A stretch of 60,000 nucleotides of DNA from Symbiodinium natans. Lineage: Eukaryota > Sar > Dinophyceae > Suessiales > Symbiodiniaceae. Below the pieces are notes generated by a model, which was not told the origin of the DNA, made no database searches, and was given only the letters and a program-made list of their open reading frames with translations. Below are positions 1 through 9,959 of the stretch, one piece after another; the stretch's first letter is position 1, and each line of letters starts with the position of its first letter. The stretch lies in NCBI GenBank assembly GCA_905221605.1, contig CAJNDS010000857.1, positions 713,817-773,816 of the forward strand, written 5' to 3'. The position numbers were made by a program, and so were the translations under genes.

Positions 1-2
1 CA

Positions 3-290
3 GATTGCAACTCGAACGAAGCCTGGCTTAGCGAGGTCTTGCGCGACTTCTCTTGCTTTGCTAAGCTTGCTCTACCGTGTCGACAGGCTGTGTATATTGG
101 TATTGATGCACGAGGCGCACATTACACCACATATAAGCAAGGTACGGTGCATCAACAGACTGTCACCCACAACAACATCCCCTCCACAATTCCCACCCAA
201 GAAAAGGCACTGCGCATTTATGTCTACGATCGGCAACCTGCTGTCTACCATTGCTTCTATGGGGTCCATCGGGACCCTTTGCCCCTATGA
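3..290 (+). CDS. C-terminal end of upstream ORF (LINE-A ORF1, partial)
   Basis: This frame is open from the window edge to a TGA at 288-290 and gives about 95 residues. I do not recognise a domain. The stop overlaps the ATG of the large LINE ORF at 287-289 (ATGA), the arrangement expected for ORF1/ORF2 of a bicistronic LINE using termination-reinitiation. Function as ORF1 (RNA-binding chaperone) is inferred only from position. It contains an IDARGAHYTTY stretch that weakly resembles a motif at the far end of LINE-A, probably by chance. The 5' part lies outside the window. Confidence 0.5.
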   Translation, partial: DCNSNEAWLSEVLRDFSCFAKLALPCRQAVYIGIDARGAHYTTYKQGTVHQQTVTHNNIPSTIPTQEKALRIYVYDRQPAVYHCFYGVHRDPLPL

Positions 291-3200
291 CGACGATTCG
301 TGACGTGGTGATCAAGGCAAGGTCTACGACCTTCCTTGATCACCTCAATGCCTATGTTGCTTGTCGTAGACATCGCGCACGTGTCAGATCCCTCAACAGC
401 ATTCTCCTTGCCTACAACCTGCCACTCACCTATCCCACAACACGTGAGCTGAAGCTTGCTCTCATGGCCAATGACAGCCGACCTTTTAACCTAATCGCTG
501 CTATCAATCTTCAGCTCCCAACAGAAGAGCTTGAACTTGCACTGAATCTCATAGCTGACAGGCTTGTTCCTTACTTCGACACGATCCCAAAGGAGCCGTG
601 CAAGCTGCAGGCTGTCGTTAGTTGGAACGTTACCTCGCTGTGCACCTTCGACACTATTGGCCTTGCCAAGCTTCGTACCATTGGTGCGTTAGCTCACCAA
701 ACGCCCGTGCTTTTGCAGGAAACCAAATGGAATGCTGCCTGTTTACACCGATTCAGACAGGCAACTGCCAGAATAAATACGATTGCCTCTCTCGCTATTT
801 GGAAGGAATCTGGACACTCTGGAGGAGTTGCTGTCTGTTCGCCACAGGACTATAAAGTCGTAGAAACTGTTGACCTTGTGCCTGGTTTTGCCCTTGCCGT
901 GCTGGTCAGATTTCGGTCTGTCTGCTACTGGCTCCTGTCGGTTTATTGGCACCCTGATCAATGGGGGAAGCTGTTCCCTGCACTTAGTGCTTTTGTCAAG
1001 GATGCAACTCATGTGGTTGTCCTTGGGGGGGACTTCAATGCTGTTAATAAGCAGAAGGAGGGTGAGTATGCACATCTCCTTGCTCAAGGCGACATGATTG
1101 AACGCAAGTCTGACAGGCCAACTTTCGAGCAAGGCTCTACCTGCAGTCACCTTGACCATTACCTTATTTCCAGTTCGTTGTACTTGTCCGCCAAGATCTG
1201 TTCTGTCTCTTGGAAGCACAAAAAAGTAACTGGAGGACATCACTTGGTAAAGATTCGGTTTCGGCCGAAGCATAAGCTTGACAAAGATGTCCCGGCGATA
1301 CCTGTTCGGACAGTTCCTGCTGCGGCTTTTTCTGTTCCACCTGCGACTACTGACTTGCCTGGCATCGAGGCTGCGGAGACTAGCCCTTCGCACCTTCTTC
1401 TTCGTAAACTAATTAATTGCACTAAAGCCCGCTTGATTGAAGAGCAGAACAAAGGTCAAAAACTCTGCCCTTCTGACGCGCTCGTTGCACAAAAAGCCAC
1501 ATGCTTCTTGTGGCATGCAAACCTACGTGCCCAAGCTGGAAACTCAATTGCTGCATTAATTAGGAAGTTGGTACGCCTTTTGAACAGGAGCACTGGTGCG
1601 ACTGTCGGTGTCAACGCCAGCACCGTCACATCTTTAGCCAGGCATATCACCATACCCCCTTTCACGCCGTCAGGTAATGGTTCAGCCGAGCTCCCGAGAC
1701 ATTGGCTTCAAGAAGCGCTTAATCGGCTACACCTTGGTGCAGAGCTGAAAACTGCCCCCTCACCAAGTCTTCGTTCCCTGGTTGCTCAAAGAGATTTGCA
1801 GGTTGATAAGTCTAAAATTAAGTGGCAGGCCTTCAGGAAGATCTGCCCTCGAATCATCGACGCGCAACAGGTCAGAAGCGAAAATGGCCAGCTGATCACA
1901 TCTATGAGTCAGTTTGATGCTGCACTAAGGGCAACTAGAGCCTTTTGGCACCACTTCCCTTGTCAATACGATAACCAGTGGGACAAACTCCTACAGCCAT
2001 ATGCGCAAAGGGCCCCCTTCGTGCCGGCTGACTTACCAGATGAAAGCATCATCTTCAAGGCCATTATTACCACCAAGGATTCTTCCCCGGGTCCCGATGG
2101 TGTGCCCTATGCCTTCTATAGGCAAAATCCGAGTTATTTTGCCAACTTACTTGGGGATCATATGTGGGAGATGTGCTTGTCTCAAGCTGATCATCCGCTT
2201 CAGGCCTTAGTCTTCATTCCCAAGGCAGACAAGGGTGCGTACGCGGACAACTACAGGCCACTAGACATGCCCGATACTTGTGATCGAATCATTGACTCCG
2301 CAATCTACGCTGTCCTTGCTGAGTCTTTCAAAGACTCGCTACATCCTGCCCAGGCTCTTCTTAATCACTTCAAAGAACCACAGGCAAATTATGCCCAAAT
2401 GCAACACTACTTGGAGCTCAAAGATGCCCAGTACACAGTCATGCTTTCCGACTTTGCCAAGGCCTTTGAACGGGTGAATCCCTGGTGGGTACTACAGTGC
2501 TTAGCGGCAAGAGCTGCCCCTGCCTGGATCAAAGCTTACGTCATCCACCTTATGTTTGGGAGGCGCACCCAGCATAAAGTGCAAGGTTTCTTGCTCGAGC
2601 CTATCTCCATCCACCAAGGCCTTGCTATGGGAAGGGCGACTTCTGTTGTCCTTTTCTGTCTCGCCTTAGATCCCTTAATTTGGGCGCTGCACGACATTTC
2701 TTCCTTCATAAGACTAACGGCTTACATGGACGATAACAGCGCTGCCTCCAAAGGCCTGCATTGGGTAGAAAAGGCACAAAGAACTTTCGAACCAGCGCAC
2801 AGCGCGGGGTTACAAGTTCTCCGTCACCAATGCTTCCAAGCAGGGTTTATTTCTTTACAGGTTCTCCCTGGGGATGTCAGAGCATGCATAGCCCAATTTG
2901 GTGTCGCTTGGATTGAGTCCAAACAGCTTCCACCGAGCAATACTCTCACCATTGGAGGTCCCTCATTGCATCAAGCCTTGTGCTTACTGCTTCAACAGAA
3001 CATCTACAGCCTCGACCAAGCAATGAGGATGTCCTTGACTAGGCTTGACGTGCGACACGGACTGCTCTTAGTAAGCGGAAGCAAATGCTACGTCCTGTCT
3101 AGCGATATGCTGCTTTGCATGTGCACACAACAGCAAAATTTCCAGGCTTTGTTGGCTTGCATTATTGCATCGCCTTGCAAATGCAAATGCAAAACTTCTA

Positions 3201-5431
3201 TTCTTACCAACAAGCCCTTCAAAACTGCTGATATCCTTCTCCTCGACATGACGCCTTGGGGGTCTAAGATTATTGCTGAGACTGCAACAATGTTGGGCTT
3301 TATCCTGCGTGGCCGCATGTCAAAATATGAATGGGAGCAAGCAACGTCTATTGATGAAATCCATTGGGTTGGACAAAGGAAAATGTCAGATGTTTCCTTG
3401 CGCATGCTGATCCTTGATAAGGCCTTGTGCAATATGTTGAGAAGGAATAAACAAGCTCTTTCCCTTACTGCATCAATGCCTGCCAGGATTCAATTCCATA
3501 CGGCCTTCATTGCCTCTTGCCCTCTTTTCTGCAATTCCTTGTACGCCTTCACCAAAAGGCATATGCTCAAAGCACTAGCTATTGCCAGCTCAACTATTTT
3601 GAGGCGTCCCTGGATTCAGGCCAAACATATGGCGGGCGTTTTTGATTTTATCAAAGCGCCTAGGGCAATGGATCCTGAGATAGGCGCCATATTATCTAAA
3701 GTTGGCCTACTGCTGCGCTGGAGAGGCAAATGGGCTTTAAACGTTATCCTGCATGACCTTGAAAATGCGCATGCGGCCAACCTTCCCTTCTACCATTCGT
3801 TGCTTGTGCAAGCCAGGCAAGCCATTCAGAAATCAGTCTCCTTAGGAGACTCACCAATCATTGAGCAGTTCAAAAGCAAGTGCCATGATGCCCTATCTGC
3901 TGCGCTGCCTCGAGTGAGCCCTCACTCAGGCGGTCGCAAGCTCAAGCAGGCGCAAATTGCGCTTAGAGCAGTGTTGCGCAATGCTGCTTGTGTTCAGGCG
4001 CAAGGATATCTTCGACAAAAAGTTGCGAACCATGCACATGAGAGACAGCTATGTGCCATTTTGCTTGCGCTAAACCTCCCGCCAAAGAACGTGGCTTCGG
4101 ATGTCACTCGTTGCTACGCACTTAGATGGGCCATTGTTGAAGAAGCCGATGCATATTTTGTGTACAGGCAATATGCCTCTAGGGACGAGCAATGTAGAGT
4201 CTGCCTACGCAAACAAACAGGGAAAGAGCTCTGGTATGACAATGGGTTCGGCAGCATGCCAGTCTGCAAACTCTGTCATCTCAACCAAAGCTGCCCTGAT
4301 GACCTTGCCCATGCCATCAGCTGCATGCTGCCTTGCTGTGATGTTAACCAAGCACCACTCCTGCAATGTGCGGCAATGCCTGGTGCTCCGGCTAGAACTA
4401 TTACTTACAGAACAGCTATACCCAATGAGCACCAGTGTACTTTCATCCAAAGCCACTGCCTGCTCTGTGGGCTGGGAGCAAACACAACAGAGCATTGGCT
4501 TACGGCTTGTGTGGTCACCAAAGCCTCCCTCTTTATTGTCCTAGTCACATTGGGATATGCTGGCACTGCCTCGTTTGACTCCCTGTGTCACACTGCCCTT
4601 CCTACGATCAATGTTGAGGGAGGGATTGACAAGAAATTCTGTGCCGTCCTATTAGCATGGATTGCGACCATAAGAAGATATACTATGGAACAGCAATGCA
4701 CCTGGCACCCTGGATGGTGTGAAACACCGCAACGGGCAAAACACATCAGTAACATACCCAAGCTCGCGTCACGTCTTTGGAATACCATCCCGAGGATGTT
4801 ACTTCCCAAAGCATTACCGGCATGGTGGGTTGACACGGAACGCTGCAAGCCCTGTTGCAACGACAGAGGACTCCATATTGAGGTCAAGCATCCCCTTTCT
4901 GCCTTAATTAAAGCAAGCGCCCAAGGTATTACCGTCTCCCCCAGGAATGCCAATATAGGGGATGTCTTAGCAACATTAGATGCACAGCATTACTTGCTTG
5001 CACCTATGTATCAACAGACCCTTGGCGTCCCTAATGTTGCTCTATGGCCTAAAATGTGTCATTGCGGCAATCTGCACCTTAAAGTTACGGCATTAAGGCC
5101 AATCCCTGCAGGTACTCCACTTATTGTTGAGTTAAAACCTGTCAAAGATACCCACCTTGTTGCTCAATTTGACGGCAGCTGCCACGTGCAAGAAGGTATC
5201 GGTGGTGCGGGTGGTATCGTATGGTCGCCCGGACCAGTCCCGGTAATTCTTGAAACGATTGCCATCCCACTCCAACCTTGTCCAGATTCTATGTTTGCGG
5301 AAATACGCGCCGCTGACGCAACGTTAGACAAGGCATTATCTCTAGCTGCTAGCAATCAAATTAGGGAGGTTATCCTTCAGGGCGACTGCATCAACATTGT
5401 AAAGCACTTTGTAAGGAGTTGCCAGTTATGA
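287..5431 (+). CDS. LINE-A ORF2, N-terminal part: endonuclease-RT-RNase H
   Basis: Multifunctional retrotransposition enzyme. The ATG at 287 overlaps the upstream stop; the frame is also open from a TTG at 251. Counting from 251, the exonuclease/endonuclease/phosphatase domain spans about 118-340, with SWNV, LQETKW, GGDFNAV, SHLDHYLI and a terminal GGHHLV. The RT spans about 590-860, with SPGPDGV, DFAKAFERV, HQGLAMGRA and the catalytic YMDD near 825. Cys/His pairs (CRVCLRK, CKLC, CLLCGLG...HWLTAC) lie near 1310-1420. RNase H begins near 1636 (FDGSC, AEIRAAD, GDC). The printed stop at 5429-5431 lies inside the foreign insertion; the last native codon is at 5408-5411. The RNase H active site is completed after 9959. 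Confidence 0.9.
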   Translation: MTTIRDVVIKARSTTFLDHLNAYVACRRHRARVRSLNSILLAYNLPLTYPTTRELKLALMANDSRPFNLIAAINLQLPTEELELALNLIADRLVPYFDTIPKEPCKLQAVVSWNVTSLCTFDTIGLAKLRTIGALAHQTPVLLQETKWNAACLHRFRQATARINTIASLAIWKESGHSGGVAVCSPQDYKVVETVDLVPGFALAVLVRFRSVCYWLLSVYWHPDQWGKLFPALSAFVKDATHVVVLGGDFNAVNKQKEGEYAHLLAQGDMIERKSDRPTFEQGSTCSHLDHYLISSSLYLSAKICSVSWKHKKVTGGHHLVKIRFRPKHKLDKDVPAIPVRTVPAAAFSVPPATTDLPGIEAAETSPSHLLLRKLINCTKARLIEEQNKGQKLCPSDALVAQKATCFLWHANLRAQAGNSIAALIRKLVRLLNRSTGATVGVNASTVTSLARHITIPPFTPSGNGSAELPRHWLQEALNRLHLGAELKTAPSPSLRSLVAQRDLQVDKSKIKWQAFRKICPRIIDAQQVRSENGQLITSMSQFDAALRATRAFWHHFPCQYDNQWDKLLQPYAQRAPFVPADLPDESIIFKAIITTKDSSPGPDGVPYAFYRQNPSYFANLLGDHMWEMCLSQADHPLQALVFIPKADKGAYADNYRPLDMPDTCDRIIDSAIYAVLAESFKDSLHPAQALLNHFKEPQANYAQMQHYLELKDAQYTVMLSDFAKAFERVNPWWVLQCLAARAAPAWIKAYVIHLMFGRRTQHKVQGFLLEPISIHQGLAMGRATSVVLFCLALDPLIWALHDISSFIRLTAYMDDNSAASKGLHWVEKAQRTFEPAHSAGLQVLRHQCFQAGFISLQVLPGDVRACIAQFGVAWIESKQLPPSNTLTIGGPSLHQALCLLLQQNIYSLDQAMRMSLTRLDVRHGLLLVSGSKCYVLSSDMLLCMCTQQQNFQALLACIIASPCKCKCKTSILTNKPFKTADILLLDMTPWGSKIIAETATMLGFILRGRMSKYEWEQATSIDEIHWVGQRKMSDVSLRMLILDKALCNMLRRNKQALSLTASMPARIQFHTAFIASCPLFCNSLYAFTKRHMLKALAIASSTILRRPWIQAKHMAGVFDFIKAPRAMDPEIGAILSKVGLLLRWRGKWALNVILHDLENAHAANLPFYHSLLVQARQAIQKSVSLGDSPIIEQFKSKCHDALSAALPRVSPHSGGRKLKQAQIALRAVLRNAACVQAQGYLRQKVANHAHERQLCAILLALNLPPKNVASDVTRCYALRWAIVEEADAYFVYRQYASRDEQCRVCLRKQTGKELWYDNGFGSMPVCKLCHLNQSCPDDLAHAISCMLPCCDVNQAPLLQCAAMPGAPARTITYRTAIPNEHQCTFIQSHCLLCGLGANTTEHWLTACVVTKASLFIVLVTLGYAGTASFDSLCHTALPTINVEGGIDKKFCAVLLAWIATIRRYTMEQQCTWHPGWCETPQRAKHISNIPKLASRLWNTIPRMLLPKALPAWWVDTERCKPCCNDRGLHIEVKHPLSALIKASAQGITVSPRNANIGDVLATLDAQHYLLAPMYQQTLGVPNVALWPKMCHCGNLHLKVTALRPIPAGTPLIVELKPVKDTHLVAQFDGSCHVQEGIGGAGGIVWSPGPVPVILETIAIPLQPCPDSMFAEIRAADATLDKALSLAASNQIREVILQGDCINIVKHFVRSCQL
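5404..5411. repeat. Left target-site duplication GCACTTTG
   Basis: These eight bases abut the left inverted end of the 5412-9951 element and recur exactly at 9952-9959. Eight-base duplications are typical of hAT transposons. Removing the element plus one copy removes 4,548 bp, a multiple of three, and restores the LINE frame. Confidence 0.92.
5412..5428 (+). repeat. Left terminal inverted repeat, 17 bp
   Basis: TAAGGAGTTGCCAGTTA is the exact reverse complement of 9935-9951. A G-rich tract follows it. Confidence 0.92.
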
Positions 5432-6518
5432 GGGGGGGGAGGGTAACCCATGAAACGGTTCGAGGTTGCGCTGTCGCGAACAGGTCGAAAAACGGGATTC
5501 CTGAAATTCGCGAAAAAAAGCTGCACATGGTGCTTTCCAAACCCCAACCGTTTGCTAGATAACTGCCTTGACTTTTTTGGACTCGGTTCCAAGAATGGCT
5601 GCCAGAAGCCGCGCTGCGCCTTTAGACTTACAGCGTATTTTCTACACCCCCAAAAAAGCATTCGGAACCTTGAACATATTTAGCGCTCACAAAACAGTCA
5701 ACAATATATGTCACATTGCCTCATCTGGAATATGGGATCACATCTACACTATTGAAACGTACGAGTGGCCCAAGGTGTGTTGCATAACGCAAAAATAAGC
5801 ATTATATTGAATATATCTGCTGTGTCGAATGTCTACCACAAGCGAACATTGTTTCACTCCGCAGATCTCTCCAACGCACGTAAACACTCACGCAAGTAGC
5901 GTTCTCTAAGCTGTCGTCCTACGCCACGAAGGTCTGTGAGCATTTTTGCACTCAGCCAATTAAATACGGTGTTTCGCAATGGACTGCTAATTCTGTTGGA
6001 CTCGAAATTAGTGATTGCTTCCGAGCACTTCTAGGGACAGCAAGTTGCCCGAGCAACGTCGCAGGCTACAATGAGTTCGGCCAAGCCAACGCGCGTGCAT
6101 GAACACTTTTCTTTGTAGGCCACGTGGTTCAGCTCTGCATGCACGTCCTGCCCTTGCCGTGGCAGGGTGAGGCCCTGGGAGCAGACCAGGCTACCACCCT
6201 GCCAGGGCTGAGGTCCCGGCAGATCTCTTAACGTAAGGATCGCAGCACATGACGATGCCCAGCGGCTTAGCGACAGTTTTTTGCGTAACACATGAACGCT
6301 TCAACTGGCACAACAAACACATGTGCAGTCTTCTGCCGGTTAGATACCTTCAGTATGGTTAAGTGCACGCGTAGAGCTCGCCTTTCAACGCTCCACCCTG
6401 TGAAAAAAACCTTATCCCCTAAAAGACTCTTGAATCAAGGACCCGAATCCCGTAATCATCCCTGAACTTACCAGGTTCCTGTCTGCGTGGTAGCGTTTGT
6501 CAGGTGATTTGGAAAGCC
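5429..6518. other. hAT-like element, left interior, no gene seen
   Basis: Only short, unconvincing frames are present. The first 60 bases weakly mirror the right subterminal region (a G-run, then an ACGGTT-containing stretch). Confidence 0.6.
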
Positions 6519-6837
6519 ATATCTTGTCCGATGGCTGAGGGTTTAGGATATCTCATAAGGACTATAAACGCTGGTTTAGGATATCTCAGAAGCACTATAA
6601 ACGCAAAAACCCAATCAGTGCAGAAGCAATGTATAAGCGCCCTCGTACTAAAAGTGATACTAAATCGACTCAGCCATTTCTTGTCCAAAACCCGATGGCT
6701 GAGGGTTTAGGATATCTCATAAGGACTATGAACGCAGGTTTAGGATATCTCAGAAGTACCATAAATGCAAAATCTACTCAGTGAAGAAGCAATGTATAAG
6801 CGCCCTCATACTAAAGGTGATACTAAATCAACTCAGC
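6519..6837 (+). repeat. Tandem duplication of about 160 bp, two copies
   Basis: Copies near 6519-6674 and 6676-6837 share ATGGCTGAGGGTTTAGGATA, GAAGCAATGTATAAGCGCCC and CTAAATC-ACTCAGC with scattered mismatches. Each copy itself contains the phrase GGTTTAGGATATCTCA twice. No coding role is evident. Confidence 0.85.
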
Positions 6838-7013
6838 TCGCACTTTAAACAATTATCTGACAAGTCCAAAACCTTGCCCGATTTCACTTCACGTCTTTTG
6901 CACGAAATATGTCACAGAAGCAACTCAATTATCACAGCTCTCACGAGCAAAACCAAGCAAATTTGATCAGCATTGATAAAGACTCCCTCTTTTCAACGTA
7001 GGCCCGCCTGGCT

Positions 7014-7372
7014 TAAGGACCTGCAGAGCCTGGAGGGCCTGCAGAAGCCTCAAGGACCTGCAGAAGCCTGGAGGGCCTGCAGAAGCCTCAAGGACCTGCA
7101 GAAGCCTGGAGGGCCTGCAGAAGCCTCAAGGACCTGCAGAAGCCTGGAGGGCCTGCAGAAGCCTCAAGGACCTGCAGAAGCCTGGAGGGCCTGCAGAAGC
7201 CTCAAGGACCTGCAGAAGCCTGGAGGGCCTGCAGAAGCCTCAAGGACCTGCAGAAGCCTGGAGGGCCTGCAGAAGCCTCAAGGACCTGCAGAAGCGTGGA
7301 GGGCCTGCAGAAGCCTCAAGGACCTGCAAGAGCCTGGCGGACCTGCAGAAGTCTCACGGGTCTGCAGGCCCT
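7014..7372 (+). repeat. 38-bp minisatellite, about nine units
   Basis: Units alternate CTGCAGAAGCCTCAAGGAC and CTGCAGAAGCCTGGAGGGC, two related 19-bp half-units, almost without change. 38 is not a multiple of three, so the apparent 137-residue repetitive protein here cycles through frames with a 114-base period and is very unlikely to be a selected protein. Confidence 0.93.
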
Positions 7373-7660
7373 CCACTCTTCTGTAGGCCCTGCCGGCATG
7401 CTAGGAAGTGCGTTGGGTTGGTAGGGCGGGCGGCCGCACACCAGGTGTGCGGCCGCCTTGCGGGGGTGTGCGGCCGCCCTCCCCCCAACGCCCCTCCGGG
7501 CCTGGAAAAAACTCAAAGCAGAAAAATCATCCAGAAACCAGTCAAACATCTACAGAAACCATTCGGAAAGGATAAAACAACCACGCAAGCCAATTTGGAC
7601 AGCAAAAGCGCAGCAAAAGGCCCACAAAAGCGAGAAATGATGATAAATTTGACGACACGC

Positions 7661-7780
7661 GGGCGGCACAGTGGCGGCACACTGGCGGCACAGTGGCGGC
7701 ACAGTGGCGGCACAGTGGCGGCACACTGGCGGCACACTGGCGGCACAGTGGCGGCACACTGGCGGCACACTGGCGGCACT
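7661..7780 (+). repeat. 11-bp minisatellite, GTGGCGGCACA/CTGGCGGCACA
   Basis: About ten head-to-tail units differ mainly by the first base (G or C). All frames are open through it, which explains several spurious overlapping frames. It is flanked by ordinary unique sequence. Confidence 0.92.
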
Positions 7781-8099
7781 GCTATTTATAGCGTTTTTGC
7801 TTCAGACTTGCTTGTCAAGACCGGCAAGGCCGTTGCAAAGCTTTGACGCCGACAGCCCGAAAGCCGGAAGACGCGCGCAACAAAAATTGACCGAACGCAT
7901 TGCGCTACAGCCCCAATCAACAAAACGATATGAATATTCTTCAAAATCCCAAAGTTTCGCAAAGACGCCCTCAAAATCGGTCTTGTTTGTAAGCAGCCAA
8001 AACAAATATTTCACTCAGCCGAAATGCTAACTTTGAATAAGAATAGGGTACGGTTTCAAAAGCAGCTGGTTTGTTTTAGGGTCTTCGGCTTGTGGCATC

Positions 8100-8400
8100 G
8101 AGTTTGGAACCTAGGTTTTGGTGTTTTGTTTAGGTTTAGGGTTTGAAGGACGAAAATTGGATATGAAAAATTTAGGATATAATCCTAAACCAAGAGAATC
8201 CCAGCAACAAGTGACGCAAGCTGTACTCCGGGCACTCAAAACCTTGCATGCTTGAATTTGTAAGGTTTAAGGTTTTGTTTTCTGCTTGCGCCTTGGGGTT
8301 TAAGGTTACGGAAAAAGTTTAGGGCTTATGGATTAGGGCTTAGGGCTTAGGGTTTGGGATGGCTTGGGGCTCGAGGGCTTGGGGCTTGCAGCTTCAGATT
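8100..8400 (+). repeat. Degenerate telomere-like TTTAGGG-related tract
   Basis: Scattered TTTAGGG, TTAGGGC and GGCTTAGGG phrases, densest at about 8310-8365, suggest decayed interstitial telomere-type sequence inside the hAT-like element. The 35-bp perfect array at 55628 shows that TTTAGGG is a repeat type of this genome. Confidence 0.55.
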
Positions 8401-9934
8401 TGGAATTTTGGCAAAAAAACTCTTTGGTTAAGGCTTAGGAAACCAAGAGAATCTAAACAACAAGCGCCAAGCATACCCTGACATCGCGAAATTCGTGGAG
8501 AAGCTCAACAGTACTGCGCCTCCGCCGTGTTTGCGGCGTGTTCGCAAACGCATGAACACTTGTGTGTGAACACTTGTGACAGCGCATCTGTTTTCAGAAG
8601 CATCGAATATACTCTTGAATGTGTTTAATAAAAGGCCAACGCGGAACATTCCAGTGTTGTGGGCGCATCGTGTTCAAGAAACGTCAAACATCCTGGCGCA
8701 GCATGTTGTATAGACGAGCAAAAACGCTGTAAACACCGGTGTTTTTTGTCATGGTTAAAGCAACACATGGTCGAAACCAACCCCCCACCCAGCCCCACCC
8801 ACCCCCAGTTTCACCGCTGCCTGCTAAAACAAGTCTGAACTTTAGGTACTTGTGTAACCCTAAACCCGAAGATGTAGAGTGAAAAACTGAGCCACGCAGT
8901 AAACTTGTAAACCTTGCAAGTTCAGGGCTAAGGCTTTAGGGTCCCTGGGCTGAGAGCCACACGGGAAAAGCTTTGGGGTTTAGTTTTGCGTTTAGGGGTG
9001 TATACTGCATTTACAGCGGCGTAGGGGTTTACAAAGGGTCGAGCATTGAGAGCGAGTTCTACGCATGCTTTTGACCCTGCTCCAAGCCCCACCTGGGCCC
9101 CCACAGCGGCAAGGGCGGGAACCTGGCCTGCGCCAGGACCAAGCCCAGCCGCTTGGGGGGCAACAGGGGGCAGGGAAGCAGGACTAATGACATGCCTCAC
9201 AATGTCTTTGCAAAACTCCGCGGTTAAACAGCTCCTCGGCATTCGCGCCCCTGCTTCAGCAGCGGAGCTGTGAACAATGTCTAGTCACTGTCTCCCACAG
9301 CACGCAACTCGGCTTCGCGGAACAGCATTTGGCCCAGCAGGCTGAGTGTACAAACGGGCTGAACCTGATTTCCTTGGAAGCGCTGCGAAAGTAGAGTCAA
9401 CTGCTCGCTGAGCGTACACGTAGACACAACATTCGCCTGCACATACTTTGCCTTCAGCTGTCGAGGAGTCGCCCTCGACTGTTCAGCGCTGAAGTCGTGC
9501 TGCAGCCAGGAGTCTAGCCAAGCACCACTTTGGCAAGCTTCCTCTGGAAGCAACTCGCAGCCATCTGTCACAATGGCCCATGAATTCGCAGCTCTATACG
9601 CACTTTGCCAGCGCGAGCGGTGCTGAACAGGTACAGCACACATCTTGGCATTTTTGAGCCACATGGCCACATTTCGGCAGGCATGAAACCAACCCTAAAC
9701 TCTTGGCAACAACGAAAAATATATGCATATACATATATTTCCAAAAACCAGAGTCACCAATTCTGAAAACCTTATAGGGAGATACGTTTCCACACAACGT
9801 GGCTTCGTGGACTCCCAACAAGCCAGAATCCTGTCCTGGACGTGTTTTCCTCTTTTTGGCTCGAAAACCATGCAAACCTAGGTCTGGGCTCGAACCCCCG
9901 CCAAACCCCCAAAACGGTTTCCCCCCCCCCCTCC
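8401..9934. other. hAT-like element, right interior, no gene seen
   Basis: Short frames on both strands show no motif I recognise. There is an ATATATGCATATACATATAT-like stretch near 9720-9740, and the last 80 bases become C-rich next to the right inverted end. Confidence 0.55.
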
Positions 9935-9951
9935 TAACTGGCAACTCCTTA
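9935..9951 (-). repeat. Right terminal inverted repeat, 17 bp
   Basis: TAACTGGCAACTCCTTA is the exact reverse complement of 5412-5428. Confidence 0.92.
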
Positions 9952-9959
9952 GCACTTTG
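9952..9959. repeat. Right target-site duplication GCACTTTG
   Basis: Exact copy of 5404-5411, directly outside the right inverted end. Confidence 0.92.

Larger units (their letters stand above)
5412..9951. mobile_element. Non-autonomous hAT-like DNA transposon, 4,540 bp
   Basis: Perfect 17-bp terminal inverted repeats TAAGGAGTTGCCAGTTA / TAACTGGCAACTCCTTA are flanked by the 8-bp duplication GCACTTTG. The outer five bases TAAGG fit the YARNG consensus of hAT ends. G-run and C-run tracts lie just inside the two termini. No frame inside resembles a transposase, so the element is presumably mobilised in trans. The body is mainly tandem repeats (6519-6837, 7014-7372, 7661-7780) and telomere-like stretches. 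It sits inside the RNase H coding sequence of LINE-A, so it is younger than that copy. Confidence 0.88.

Noticed and set aside
75-110. IDARGAHYTTY near the left edge as a second copy of the polymerase-like motif IDMKGAHYTLL at 10496
   Set aside because: Only one short motif agrees and the following sequence does not; probably coincidence.
743-1393. 216-codon minus-strand frame inside LINE-A
   Set aside because: It is antisense to the endonuclease domain and has no independent motif.
6973-7386. 137-residue repetitive protein frame
   Set aside because: It is the translation of a 38-bp minisatellite whose period is not a multiple of three; several frames are equally open.
7014-7780. CRISPR-like array
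   Set aside because: Units are contiguous without unique spacers, and the DNA is eukaryotic mobile sequence; these are minisatellites.
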